Origin: Parasitella parasitica
Lineage: Eukaryota; Mucoromycota; Mucoromycetes; Mucorales; Mucoraceae
Reading direction: 5' to 3'
DNA length: 42,411 nt
Assembly (NCBI GenBank): GCA_025201805.1
Contig: MU619321.1
Span: 105,633 to 148,043 of the forward strand
Shown: in pieces, positions 13,173 to 24,100 of the stretch
Position numbering within the stretch: the first letter of the stretch is position 1
Layout of the letters: every line of letters begins with the position of its first letter
Notes under the pieces: model-generated
What the model was told of the DNA's origin: nothing
The model's database searches: none
What the model saw: only the letters and a program-made list of their open reading frames with translations
Made by a program: the position numbers and the translations under genes

Positions 13173-14459
13173 TCACCAAGGCTGAGGAGGGCGATATGGT
13201 TGTGGAGGAAGGTGGGGAGGTACATTCATCGAAGCAGCCGGCGGAGGGACGTAATAGCCTTGTCTTGGTTGTTGCTGAGACCCGGGGCCATTATTAGCTG
13301 GAGGATAAGGGCTAAATTGTTGGTTTGAAGAATTGATAGGTTGAGATGATGGCGTCTGACCAACAAGGGAAGGAGGAGTTTGGATATATGATGGGTGCAT
13401 TTGCTGTTGCAAATGCTGTTGGGGCTGCTGCTTTGGCTGCTGTTGGTATTGAGGCTGTTGTGCCTGAGATTGCTGTGCCTGAGGTGGCTGCTGCGTCTGA
13501 GGATGTTGGTGCGATGGATTTACAGAAGCAATATTGGGTGTTGTCATAGCAGATGAGCTGCTATTAATGTTTGTGCTCATAGAATTACTAGACGGAGGGC
13601 AATATGGAACAGTGCCAGAAGATGTCATTTTTGGAGACAAGCTAGTTAATTCCTTCACAGAAGATTTCTCTTTGGCTTCTGTTTCATTTGTCAGAAAAGA
13701 AGCTATTACATGCATGTTAGTAGACTTTTTTTTTTTCATTTTACTACGACTATTGTCAAACCTAATTCAGCAGGAGTCAATCTATGAAGCTTCTTGGCTT
13801 GCTCTTCGTTCACCACATTGTGCTCTTTAGTCACGCTCAAAGACTGGATCAATTGATCCAATTTGTCTCTAATGTCAATCAAAGTCGAGATTTCAGCTGT
13901 ATCTTGCTGTCGTTGCTTGGTCTGATTAGCTTTATCATAAATGGTAACTTTAAGCAAGTTATTGATAGAGATGGCATGTGTAATATCAATGTCATCTACT
14001 GTGTCGTTAGTTTACCGCTGGTTACTGGATAATCATGCATCTAGCCTTACACACCTAATAAACTAATCATATCTCCCTCTACATGTATTGAGCACACAAT
14101 GAAACTCGGCATTAATAATGATGATTTAAAGATTATTTATGCACGCAGACAATATACCTTCATCTTGATATTTCAGCGTAATGTCTTCTGAAGATTTGAT
14201 ATCTTGCTTAAATACGCGATACATCATCACGCATAGCCTATTGCCACGGTTATTTCGTTATTCTGAAGCAAAATCTTAACTTACTCATCATAGGTTGGTA
14301 CGCCATTAATAGGTATGCGACGAATATCATTTCCAAAACGGCCTAATTGCTGTGTATTAGTTTTACTTGTTACATGTTGTCAGTATTACATTTAATATAG
14401 TTACATTTCACAATGATATCTCCCGTAACAATCTTTCGAAGATTAGTGTAATCAGTCAT
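13173..14459 (-). CDS. TFG-like protein: PB1 domain, coiled coil, Q/P-rich tail
   Basis: Five exons (14405-14459, 14285-14342, 14158-14237, 13762-13995, 13173-13702) join in phase to 318 aa. The N-terminus is a PB1 domain: IIVKCRFGNDIRRIPI with the basic-cluster Lys, then YDELCVMMYRVF and the acidic OPCA-like ITLKYQDEDDIDIT (residues about 12-80). This order and wording matches TFG (Trk-fused gene), which assembles at ER exit sites and organises COPII carriers. A predicted helix (KLDQLIQSL) corresponds to the TFG coiled coil. The last 120 residues are Gln/Pro-rich and end in PPHLPPQPYRPPQPW. The last intron uses a GTTTGA donor but has a perfect CTACTAAC branch point. The stop lies 61 bp from the convergent separase stop. 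Confidence 0.85.
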
Positions 14460-15289
14460 ACCAGTAGCAGGAAAAGTTAGGAAAAGTGTAGGCGAAAAAA
14501 AAAAAAAAAAAAAAAAATCTTGAAGAGGTCTTTCGATACACACCTGACACTTTCGCCGTTTAGAAGTGTCCTAAGGATGCGTGTTGCATAGGCATTTACA
14601 CTGTAAAACGACAGAACATAGTTCAGCAAGTAAAATCCCAAGATCTAGCTGTCAAAATCCCATGGATCAGCCAAAATAAAATTTTCGTATTTAGATTTGA
14701 GCATGCTTTTTCTAGTAAGTTTCTTTAATTTTGCGAGTAAGTGGAGGTGAAGTTGTCGAAACGAACAATATGCAGAATTGCAAGACGATGAAAGTTTCGT
14801 AGCGATCTACTAATCAATACAATGATAAAGATGGGAAATCCACATAATTTACATCCTCAGATGAGGTTTAATCTCTATAGAAATCTATATAAACTTACAC
14901 GTTATGCGTATATGATCAAAGGGAAGAATCCTTGAGGGTTTTGTTATCGAAAATGAATTTTTTGAAGTGTCTGATCAGGTAGTTTACATAAAAACTTTGG
15001 TATTACTATTATGAGGAATTAGCTATCCATGGGCTTTTCTTTGAGAAGAATCTCCTATTTTTGAATGTTACCATGCCCTGAATGCTTCTTGTTCCTGTAA
15101 ACTTGATATTCAGCAAAAGATTTGCTACTACAACAAAATTAGGATATCGAATATTATCTATGACTGATCGTCAAACATACATCCGTTTTTTTTTACAACT
15201 GTCATTTGCCATCTCGTTTCACTGTTTAGCCATATTTAATCCTGAGAGGTTTCGATGCTATGGAATTCACTCAGACATTAGTATTCGAA

Positions 15290-15361
<72 letters not shown>

Positions 15362-15659
15362 AGGCCATGACACATACATATAGTAGATGTGATGATACTG
15401 ACTTATTGTGATTACCAACCCCTTAGATTTGTCTCAAGAGTGTGGCAATAACACTCGATACTTGAAAATCGCCATAAATTATGATGCAAACAGAGAGCTG
15501 CCAATGTATAGTTGCTATTTTGGAAGAGGTGACGCACAAAACGCAAACACAAAACAAAGCATTAGGAGCAGTCTGGGTTTGCGTCGTAAATGTGGTAATA
15601 GTGGATGCTTGCTACAAACAACAATAAGTTTCGAGGTTGGCAGTATTAGCCACTCCCCT
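14460..15659. other. Gene-free stretch upstream of the TFG-like gene
   Basis: About 1.2 kb of AT-rich sequence runs to the assembly gap. It contains a 23-A run near 14495-14517, the 68-A tract, and no coding stretch with recognisable protein similarity. The nominal reading frame across the long A tract is a lysine artefact. Confidence 0.6.
15292..15359. repeat. 68-nt poly(A) homopolymer
   Basis: There are 68 consecutive A from 15292, followed by GGAGGCC. It could be the tail of an old retro-inserted sequence or a simple expansion. I see no target-site duplication that would settle it. Its length is likely approximate because sequencers miscount long homopolymers. Confidence 0.95.
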
Positions 15660-15679
15660 NNNNNNNNNNNNNNNNNNNN
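15660..15679. other. Assembly gap (20 N)
   Basis: Twenty N characters mark a scaffold join or masked bases. The right edge is a CTTGCTTACTTG microsatellite, which probably broke the assembly. The real gap size is unknown. Confidence 0.99.
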
Positions 15680-15789
15680 TTTTGCTTACTTGCTTACTTG
15701 CTTGCTTATTTTATACGAATAATTTTTCTTTATCTCTTTCTTTCTCTTTCTCTTTTTCCTTCTTGTTCTTATATCCTTAGAGTGTCAAA

Positions 15790-16107
15790 ATGGGATTTAT
15801 TGAAAAGTTAAAAACACAATATGATTTGCACCAAGTGAACAGATACACCAAACGACGAGAAGCACAGTCTGATTTCGAATTCAAGGACAAAGATTACTAT
15901 CGAGCTACATACCGAGACGGTGTGTATTCTTGTGAAGACAGTATGCCTTCATTCTCTCGTAGATCATCATCTTCTTCTCGTAGATCAGTTGGTGCATGGT
16001 TTACGGTGCCTGAATTGCTTCGAAAAACCACCAAAAAGAAGAGAAGGTCGCTCGCAACTGAACAAAATAAAACTTCAGAATCATATACGCTGGGTCTCTC
16101 ATGCTAA
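15790..16107 (+). CDS. Small basic Ser/Arg-rich protein, unknown
   Basis: This is a 105-aa open frame starting [15 protein letters not shown]. It has a charged helical N-terminus, then [11 protein letters not shown] (residues about 56-66) and a lysine-rich KKKRRS block. I do not recognise the family. Support for a real gene is the strong pyrimidine tract ending CCTTAG just before the ATG (an intron acceptor or 5' leader) and the coherent composition. The RRxS sites could be phosphorylated by basophilic kinases (inference). The N gap lies 110 bp upstream, so an upstream exon may be missing. Confidence 0.55.
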   Translation: MGFIEKLKTQYDLHQVNRYTKRREAQSDFEFKDKDYYRATYRDGVYSCEDSMPSFSRRSSSSSRRSVGAWFTVPELLRKTTKKKRRSLATEQNKTSESYTLGLSC

Positions 16108-17315
16108 CAAAATACATACACATGGTACATACTATACACTCTTATTTTATACAATCTAATACAAATAACAATAATAAATGTACGTAAACATAACATCATC
16201 ATTCATGATCTACTAGTGTCATTTCCTCATATAGCCATAACATGAAATGCTAATGTTATGCTGGGCATGGAATATGTTTGGAGGCAAATATATGCATGTA
16301 TATATTTATATATATATTGATATGGTCCTTACACTCTCCTAGCCATCCCCTATCTCCATTTTCTTCTTTTCTATATCTCTATCTCTTTCGCCGTTTCCCA
16401 GGATTGATATCACATTACACAAAAGCGAAGAAACATGACTATAAATCCAGTAGTTTTTCCGCATTATGATACATTATAACCTTAATAATAGTGTATGTAA
16501 GCAAGGAAACAAAAGGGTAAAGGGCTTTCATGCACACGGGGAAAAGACATATCATTGGTTTACGGCTGTCATTCTAGAGATCTACTATATGCTCTTGCTC
16601 TTGTTACTACAGCGATCTCCCTAAAAGACGAAGAAAAGGGAATGGACAGGTTATATAATAAATTGCCTTTTTTGATCTAGCAGCTTATTTGAACATTTAT
16701 GAACATTACACTACGTAAATTTCCCAAGTATCACACGATGCTTATTAATGATAAATGTATAGAATTAATTCTAATTATTATCGTTTATATTGTACAAGCC
16801 TTCTCTGAAAGAAATAACTTGATGTCACAGCAAACAATGAAAAGAAGGTGCATTTTATATACAAAGATATGATAAACTATACTATGACACTAACACGTGA
16901 GATCAGAGATGGGACGACAGTTGTAATATAGAATAAATTGCAAAAAGTAGTAGACAAATGTTTACTCTTGTACCTGATATAGTTTCCAAGTTCACGTGTG
17001 CATTATTCAATTGTAAGATTGGGAATAATCAACGTATTCTTCTATTCAAACGATATTGTATAGTTAAATGTAAATTATATAAATATCTTATTATAATGAA
17101 TACCAGTTGCTTAAGAATGAATTGTAATTTGTACTATATCAATGCTATATTAATAAATAATAAAAAAGGGCAGAGTTAGATAATACTATATAAAGCAACA
17201 CAAAATCGAACACAACAAAATTATGTCAAAAAGCCATTTTGAGCAATCTAATTTCGCCCTGTACAACAAGAACAATGTCCAAGATGCTAATTAATTTAGC
17301 AACATATAATAGATC
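16108..17315. other. Gene-free AT-rich spacer
   Basis: About 1.2 kb of AT-rich sequence with simple TA/CT runs (for example 16290-16325 and 16360-16390). No coding, RNA or mobile-element signal was seen. The first few hundred bases are probably 3' UTR of the small gene upstream. Confidence 0.6.
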
Positions 17316-17387
17316 ATGGCCTTCAATGACCAAGTATCAGACAGCTTATGTATAGAGGACATTACAGACATTGATAAAATGTCATGA
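17316..17387 (+). promoter_or_regulatory. Upstream ORF overlapping the next start (ATGA)
   Basis: This 23-codon ORF (MAFNDQVSDSL...) has a TGA stop that overlaps the ATG of the next gene in the tetranucleotide ATGA (17384-17387). That layout allows termination-reinitiation control. Alternatively it is the true N-terminus, separated from the main frame by a sequence error. Confidence 0.5.
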
Positions 17388-19291
17388 AAGCAAGACAACA
17401 GATAATGAAGCACCAGCGACTGTTTGACGAGGTTTATAAAAAGCTGTGCCTTGCAAACGACGATGTATATGATAACTGCAAGTTAAACAACCGCATCCAC
17501 AGCACAACTAATTTATTCTTGATTGATTGTATGTATAAATATAACATGTATATAAGACCTATCCCTCTTTTTCTCTAATCTTTTGTTTTTATCATATTAT
17601 CTTTTTTTTTTTCTTTTTTTTTTTTTTTACATCCTAGGAACGACATGAACGCTCGAACCATTATTATTGGAGAATATCAAGTCTCGCCAACTGTATCATT
17701 TTGTCTATATCAATTATCTTCGCCACTAGTGACACCACCCCGATCATTAAACACTCAAGATCAGCAGGAGCAATATTTCAACTACTATTGCTTGGAAGAC
17801 TTGTTTGCGATTTTTGACCTTCATTTGATCAAACATGATCTAGTTCGTTCTTACCGACACTGTCGTGCATTATTTTGTAAAGATGAAGAGGGTCGCTGCT
17901 ACATCCAAACACATCTCATGGCCGAAATTGCTCAAAAAAACAATAACTGTGCATTAGCTGATCTATGCCGCCTACCAGATGATGAGCTGCTAGCAGGCGG
18001 TGCTATACCTTTATTAAAAATGACCACATTTGTTCGTTTGTTTGATAAGCCGGCTGCGATGTCGCTAGATTTCGAAGCAAGACCACTACAGGGCATGGAG
18101 TGGTTCCTCCAACAGAGCAAGATAAAATTAGAGCCGTTTTCGCCAACATTGTCGGCATTCATCTCGCCATCAAGCTCACCTCATCCAAGGTAATTGTCAT
18201 CCCCTTTTCTTTCTCCTTTTATTATATTACATGGGTGCTACACTAAATGTATGTCAGTCGATCCAAAATTGGCTATTGTACCCTCTTGTGAGTAACCAGA
18301 AGTTAATTGTATTTTTTTTAAAAATAGGACACCTCGTCTGTCATCGAGTGCTTCTTCTTCCCATTCATACATTTCACATATGGCCAATACATCCCCCGGA
18401 AACCAAGACAATGTCATCACCAATCTACCAAAGCCCTCTTCATTGTTATTAAAGAGACTTGCACCCAAACATGGCTACAAGAAGAATTTAACTATTCTAA
18501 CGCCATCTTACAATGGCCACGATGACGTTCATGCCAACAGCATTCAGTCGGCTCCCTTAAGACGATCAACTATCCCACCTTTTAACAAAAATAACAAAAT
18601 ATCCAAGAAACCCTCCCCCCTCCCGTCTTTTCTAACTGTCAAAAGCCTCAACTCCCGCCGTCTGGTTGCGCCTGCTACAGCCTCTGCTGCATCAGCACCA
18701 TGGCCAAAGACATCTGCTCAAGCAACATTTCCTAGCCCTCCTATTGTGCCTTCGCAACAGCCAACATGGGGGCAATATCGCCAGCAGCGCCAAAACAAGC
18801 TCAAGCCCGCCATCAAAACTGCAACCATGCCATATTTCCCCCGCACACCTGTAACATCGTCATCCAACGCCAACAATGCACCAATACCATCATCACTTTC
18901 TCAAAAGCAAAAGTTCCTGCAACCATTCGAATTCCTGTACGATCACATAGAACAAACTCGCACATTAAAAACCACATTAGATGACCACATCCGTCGCTCC
19001 TCGACATTGATTCAGACATTACAATCTTCTAGCGCTACGGTCGAGTATCTTGTGCGTCGACAAGTACGAGATGTGATGGATCAGAGGTTCGAGATTAAAC
19101 TGAAGGAATGCACTGAAAGACTTGCTCGACTAGAACAGCGATTGCCAACTAAAGATATACCCATTTCCCCATCGATCTCTCCATCTCTCAGACGTCCAAA
19201 AATGGCAGCGTCAACAGAGCCTATCCAAAATTTAATCTCCCAGCTCATGAATAGAATTGATCACTTGGAGACCAAGTTAAAGAAACAATAG
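17384..19291 (+). CDS. Unknown protein with C-terminal coiled coil
   Basis: The model has three exons (17384-17547, 17638-18189, 18328-19291), in phase, 559 aa. I do not recognise it. Residues 1-50 are helical and charged. About 55-250 is a compact region with aromatic and cysteine residues (YYCLEDLFAIFDLHLIKHD, RSYRHCRALFCKDEEGRCY) that could be a folded domain. A Ser/Pro-rich basic linker follows, then a coiled coil from about residue 430 (DHIEQTRTLKTTLDDHIRRS through ECTERLARLEQRL) and a final short helix LMNRIDHLETKLKKQ. The first intron (90 bp) has a very strong pyrimidine tract; its donor at 17548 was chosen by phase and is less sure. The protein could instead start at ATG 17645. Regulation may involve the overlapping uORF. 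Confidence 0.6.
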
Positions 19292-19487
19292 TTTTCGAAT
19301 GTATACACATGTAGTAATTTATACCCGTTATTAGGCAGCTATAAAAAAAGGACCTTTTTGTAAAAATAAATCAAATTTCCACCACGTTACGCAGACGTTT
19401 TTTTTTTTAGAATTTGATACCTTTGTATCTAAAAAGACTCGTGTGATTTATTTGTAGAGACAAATAGTCCCTGGTAAGCTGTAGAGT

Positions 19488-20832
19488 TTAATCAAAGAAG
19501 CCACTGTTATCTTCATCGTATTCTTCCTGTTGAGTGAAAGCCATAAATTATGAACGTCCTTGGTAAAAATAAAAATAAAAATAAAAAAAAATGCGATAAA
19601 CTTACATAGGTAGTGGTGCCATCGGGATCAATCGTAGTGACTAGATCAAATTGGTTTGCATTAGCTCAACACATACGGACAGTCGATAATTTAAATGTTT
19701 ACCTTGTACATCATTGTCGAACCATCCGTCTTCTCTTTCAGTGATTGTTTGTCGGCCGTATTCATCTATTGTATACAATATCAGTGCCTCCTGAACTTTG
19801 ATTTCGTGGATGTTATACATTTACCAGAAGTGATTACAGTCTCTTTGTCGGGTCCAAACCAACCGCCATCTTCGCGAATAATAGTAGTCTGAGTATTTCC
19901 CCCATCAACTTGTGGATAATCCCCTGGATTATAGTTGCCATATCCACCATCATATGGTTGTTGGGGCGGAGGGTTATAAGAAGGCTGCTGTTCTAATACG
20001 AGCATTAGTGATGGCATTGATTGCAACAAACTATGTACTTACGATACTCTAGAGCATTCTGCTCCTGCTCTAGACGCTCGATGCGATTGTTTTGATCCTG
20101 TTCATGTTGCACAATGCTTCCAATAGCTAAACCACCAGCAATACCCGCTGCCGCAGCACCAGCCACTTTCATACTTGAAGAAATACCATTTGATTTGGGT
20201 GGATATCCTTGTTGATATATTTGGGGAGCTGGGTATCCTTGTTGAGGGTATGCCTGTTGTCTTTGTTGCTGCTGCTGTTGAGGTGAATTTCCATAAGATG
20301 ATGCGTGAGATGGAGGGGGAGGGTAAGGACTGCTACTTCCAAGAGATGGCTGATGTTGAGGCGGAGGATAGCTTTCATTACCGCCACCACCACCATAAGA
20401 TGCAGCCTGTGACGGAGGGGCAACTGGTCTTGATTGCGGATAACTGTTACCATAAGGCGATTGCTGAGGTGGGTAGCCAGAGTGTTGCTGTTGCTGTTGC
20501 TGAGGAGGGTATGCACCTCTATTGCCTTGAGTTGTTTGCGATGGGTATCCAAAGCCTTCAGGACGTGATGCTGGAAGAGATGGAGGCGAGTTGTAGTTGC
20601 CGTAGGCTGGGGGACCCGGAGCAGGTTTTTCCCAGTGTGTTGATCTAGTGTTGTGGTCAACATAATAGCTAATACATTTGTTAACTTCAATATAGTGTCT
20701 GTCATACAAGTACTTACGGTCTTCCTTCTGGAGTAAACTTTTCTTCCCATCCTGTAGTAATGCTATGACTTGAGAAAACTTCATGTATACGTATAAGCTA
20801 AAGTACAAACCTGGGGGTAACGGGCCCGACAT
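19488..20832 (-). CDS. WW-domain protein with Q/P-rich linker, glycine zipper and C-terminal repeats
   Basis: Seven exons (20811-20832, 20718-20751, 20043-20668, 19825-19992, 19703-19765, 19606-19640, 19488-19526) join in phase to 328 aa. Splicing creates a textbook WW domain, [20 protein letters not shown] followed by NTRSTHWEKP (residues about 5-35), interrupted by two introns. WW domains bind proline-rich peptides. A Tyr/Pro/Gln-rich linker (SYPPPQ, GYPPQ repeats) follows. Near residues 185-205 lies an Ala/Gly block, MKVAGAAAAGIAGGLAIGSI, that resembles a glycine zipper and may insert in or associate with membranes. The C-terminus has two related units (REDGGWFGPDKETVIT and EREDGWFDNDVQVTTI). 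Function unknown. The first donor is GTTTGT. Confidence 0.88.
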
Positions 20833-21182
20833 GTTTTTGAAATATCTTAGTAAGAAGAGAAGAAAGAAATCTCTAATCAGAACAACCGTATTTATACATA
20901 TAGCACATGTATGTAAAATAAGGTTTTACCGAACTTTTATACGCAGAGCAATTGCCAATTTTCATGTACGATTTCTCCTATTTCTTGTTTTTATTGTTAT
21001 TATGATTAAAGGTGTTATTAAGAAAGAGTTATTTTGAAAAAAAAAAAAAAAAAATTGTGTGTTTCCAGACGTTCTTTGTAGGATAAAATGATGATCGTTT
21101 GGATGCTGCAAAACTAATTTATATTATACGGTAAAAGACGCTTTTGTTGTGATACTCGCTAAACATCTACTGTACAAGCTCG
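20833..21182. other. Spacer between WW gene and myosin gene
   Basis: 350 bp serve as promoter of the WW gene and 3' flank of the myosin gene. A run of about 18 A lies near 21037-21054. No continuation of the myosin tail is encoded here. Confidence 0.7.
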
Positions 21183-24100
21183 TTACTGTACGAAAAGTTT
21201 ACACTCAGTAGCTGCTTTCAGAGCCATGATTTGGTTTTTAAGTTCACTAATATCAGATCCTGAAGACTTCTTGTTATTTCTTGAAGCGACTCTCAACCTT
21301 GAAACACTGTCTTTTTGTTTGAGTAATTCCTCCTTAAGTCGTAAAAGCTCCTTGTCCTGGAAACCAATTTTACTGATGGACGATAGGTATTCTTGCTGGA
21401 GTGTATCACGTTGATGGCGCAACGTTGACCAAGTATCCTTGACAACTGGTTTAGCAACCGTTTCCTCAAGATCCTTGGCCTTTTGATCTAATTTCTCGTA
21501 TTTCTGAATCCAAGCCTTAACTTGATTTTCCAATTCTATAGCCTTTAGTTTGAGTCGAGACTTCTCTTCACGTTGTTGTGTTAGGTTCTCAATCAAATCA
21601 ACTACTCTAGATTCTAATTTGTACGAGGCTTCCTTCAAATGGCTGACGCTACGAGCCTCTGCTCGAAGCACAACTAATTGACGACGGGCATGCTTACGTC
21701 GCACACAGGATTGTACACGAATTATATAGCTGCGAGCGGCTTGGTATCTCTTCCGTGCTAACCATCCTCTCGCAGTCTTTTGAATTAAAATAACTGCATG
21801 GTCTCGTTTGAGTGTTTCGTGCATCTTTCTTGCAGCCACACCACGAATGGCTGTTATACAATGTTAGATATCAAAGTAGCTTCATATACAGGTTTAATTA
21901 CTGTACCGGCTTGTATTTGGATGATAATTGCGCGTGTCTTGAGATACCTTTTTCGTTCAATATATCTTTTCCAATTCTTTTGGATTACAAGAGCAGACTT
22001 TTCTCTGCGCAATAGCTCCATCTTGAGCACAGCAACTCTACGCCTGGCAATGCTTTGTAAAAGCAACATCATCTTCTGAACTCGCAGGTATCTTGTTCGC
22101 GCAAGGAAACGGCGCGCGTTCTTTTGGATCATGGTAGCACATGAATTCAGTTTGTCTGTTCTCAACTTTTCCATATATGCAAGCTGTCCAGCACGGAAAA
22201 AAATCTTTGTCAGGCCTACTTGGTACTTGTCAGTATCTTTGATGTTTTTATCCAAGATCTGAGAGCATATAGCTCTTGAGTCAGAATTGGCTTTGGGATC
22301 CCATCGAGCAAAGTCGATCAATGCATGGTATCTAATTTTCGAGTTAGTTTGCGATAAGCAAAAAACATTGCTCTTCAAGCTTTACCTCTCTGAAAAGTCC
22401 TTAAATGTCCATCTAGTGGGATAGCCAGCACAGCTGATGCGGATTGTCTCTAGAACACCACAGGCACGCAACTGGGACAGTACAATATTAGGTTGAAAGA
22501 CCCAGGCATCCTTGGCTTCATTAGGCTTGATACAGCGAATGTAATGGACGTTGGTTTCACAAATGGTATCCATCAAATTGATGAGCGACAGCTGCAAAAA
22601 TGATAACTTTTAGTAACATAGCATTGATCGAAAAAAAAAAAAAAAAAAAAAACTTACCTTGAAAATGGAGCCCAAGGTTGGCTTCTTGGCTTGATTCATA
22701 GTCTTTTTAGGGCTCTGCTCAACCTATAAAATCTCATTAGATAAGTGTATTTCTATCGTATGCGGCTTTTTATCATTTACTACGGGCGTAGATGGAGGTG
22801 GCTGGATCATATCGCACATGAAGGAGTTTTTGGAGCCTTGCAATAAATTTAATAATTCCTCAGGCACAGTATCCTTGTTTTTATCCATGAAACCTTCGGC
22901 TTCGTATTGAACATCATGAGCATAATGAGCAACAACGAATGCATTGTTAGAAAATCTAGGCTTCTTGAAATAGTCTTGGTATGTAGTGTTAAAATTCTGA
23001 TATAGTTTGTTACAGAAGCCTTGATCTGAGCCGGAAGGCAAACGAGACTCTTCATCCAATAATGACAAAATACCCATCTTGGCCTCAATCATTTCGATAC
23101 ACTTTTGATTGTCGCTGAAAGAGATGAACTTCCAGTCGATCTCCTCCTTGATGTATTCTTCTTGCTCCAGCTTGAACACGTGTTGATTAAATTGTTGCTG
23201 GAGCTTTTCATTAGCATAGTTAATGCAGAATTGTTCAAATGAGTTCTTTTTAAAGTGTTCAAAACCGTATATGTCCAATACACCAATGAAGCTGTGCACG
23301 ATCTCGATGTTGGGGCAGGATAGACTGTCGTTGATGTTGCGGACCAGCCAGTCGAAAAGATGGGCATAAATGTATTTGGCGACTGAATCACGGACAACTT
23401 GAGCTTGCGTAGGTGACAGATTCGTAACAATTTTCTCTGATCTGGTCACTATCTGCTTTCTGACAATCCACTTTCTAAAATCGAGTGTATCTAGACCTAA
23501 TAACTGAGTAGCTTTCAGCAAAGAAGGCTCGTCATCAGCCAATGTAGCATCGTTTCTTCCGCCAATATCAATATCGCCCAAATGCAGTAATGCTGCCAAG
23601 AGACGGAAAATTTCTGATTGAGTTTCCGAGTGAATACCAATTGTGTTGAGTGCTGTGCGAGTTTCTTGAAAATCCTTAGCATCATCCACCGAAGGGATTA
23701 CACCCGTTCCACTTTGATTTAAATAATGAAATCCTGACCATTCCTTCAGGGCCAACTCCTGCCTTTCTGCTTCGCTGGCTCCTGCACATAACTGATTTAC
23801 TACAGTGTTAGTATTTTGTGACCATAAACTATAAATATACGTTAATTACCTGATAAAAGATGTGGTAATTTCTCTCAGTCTCAGGTTGAAAAATAAGACG
23901 AGATCTCTCCAGTAGATAAGTCTTGTTCTTTGCACCTACAATATTCCTCTGTTTGTCAAATTGGATCTCAATGTATTTACCGAATCTTGAAGAGTTGTCA
24001 TTTCTTGTGGTTTTGGCGTTACCAAAGGCTTCCATAATAGGATTGGTTGCTAAACAAGGCCGATGGATTAGTACAACAAGTAAGATTACGAAATGAAGAA

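Noticed and set aside
13346-13549. Ala/Val-rich plus-strand frame
   Set aside because: It is the antisense of the Gln/Pro-rich tail of the TFG-like gene.
15082-15411. Open frame with a long Lys run
   Set aside because: The frame exists only because the 68-A tract reads as lysine; there is no similarity and no start context.
20169-20750. Long alternative frames over the WW gene on both strands
   Set aside because: They are shadows of the repetitive Q/P-rich exon; the WW domain and spliced phases fix the real frame.
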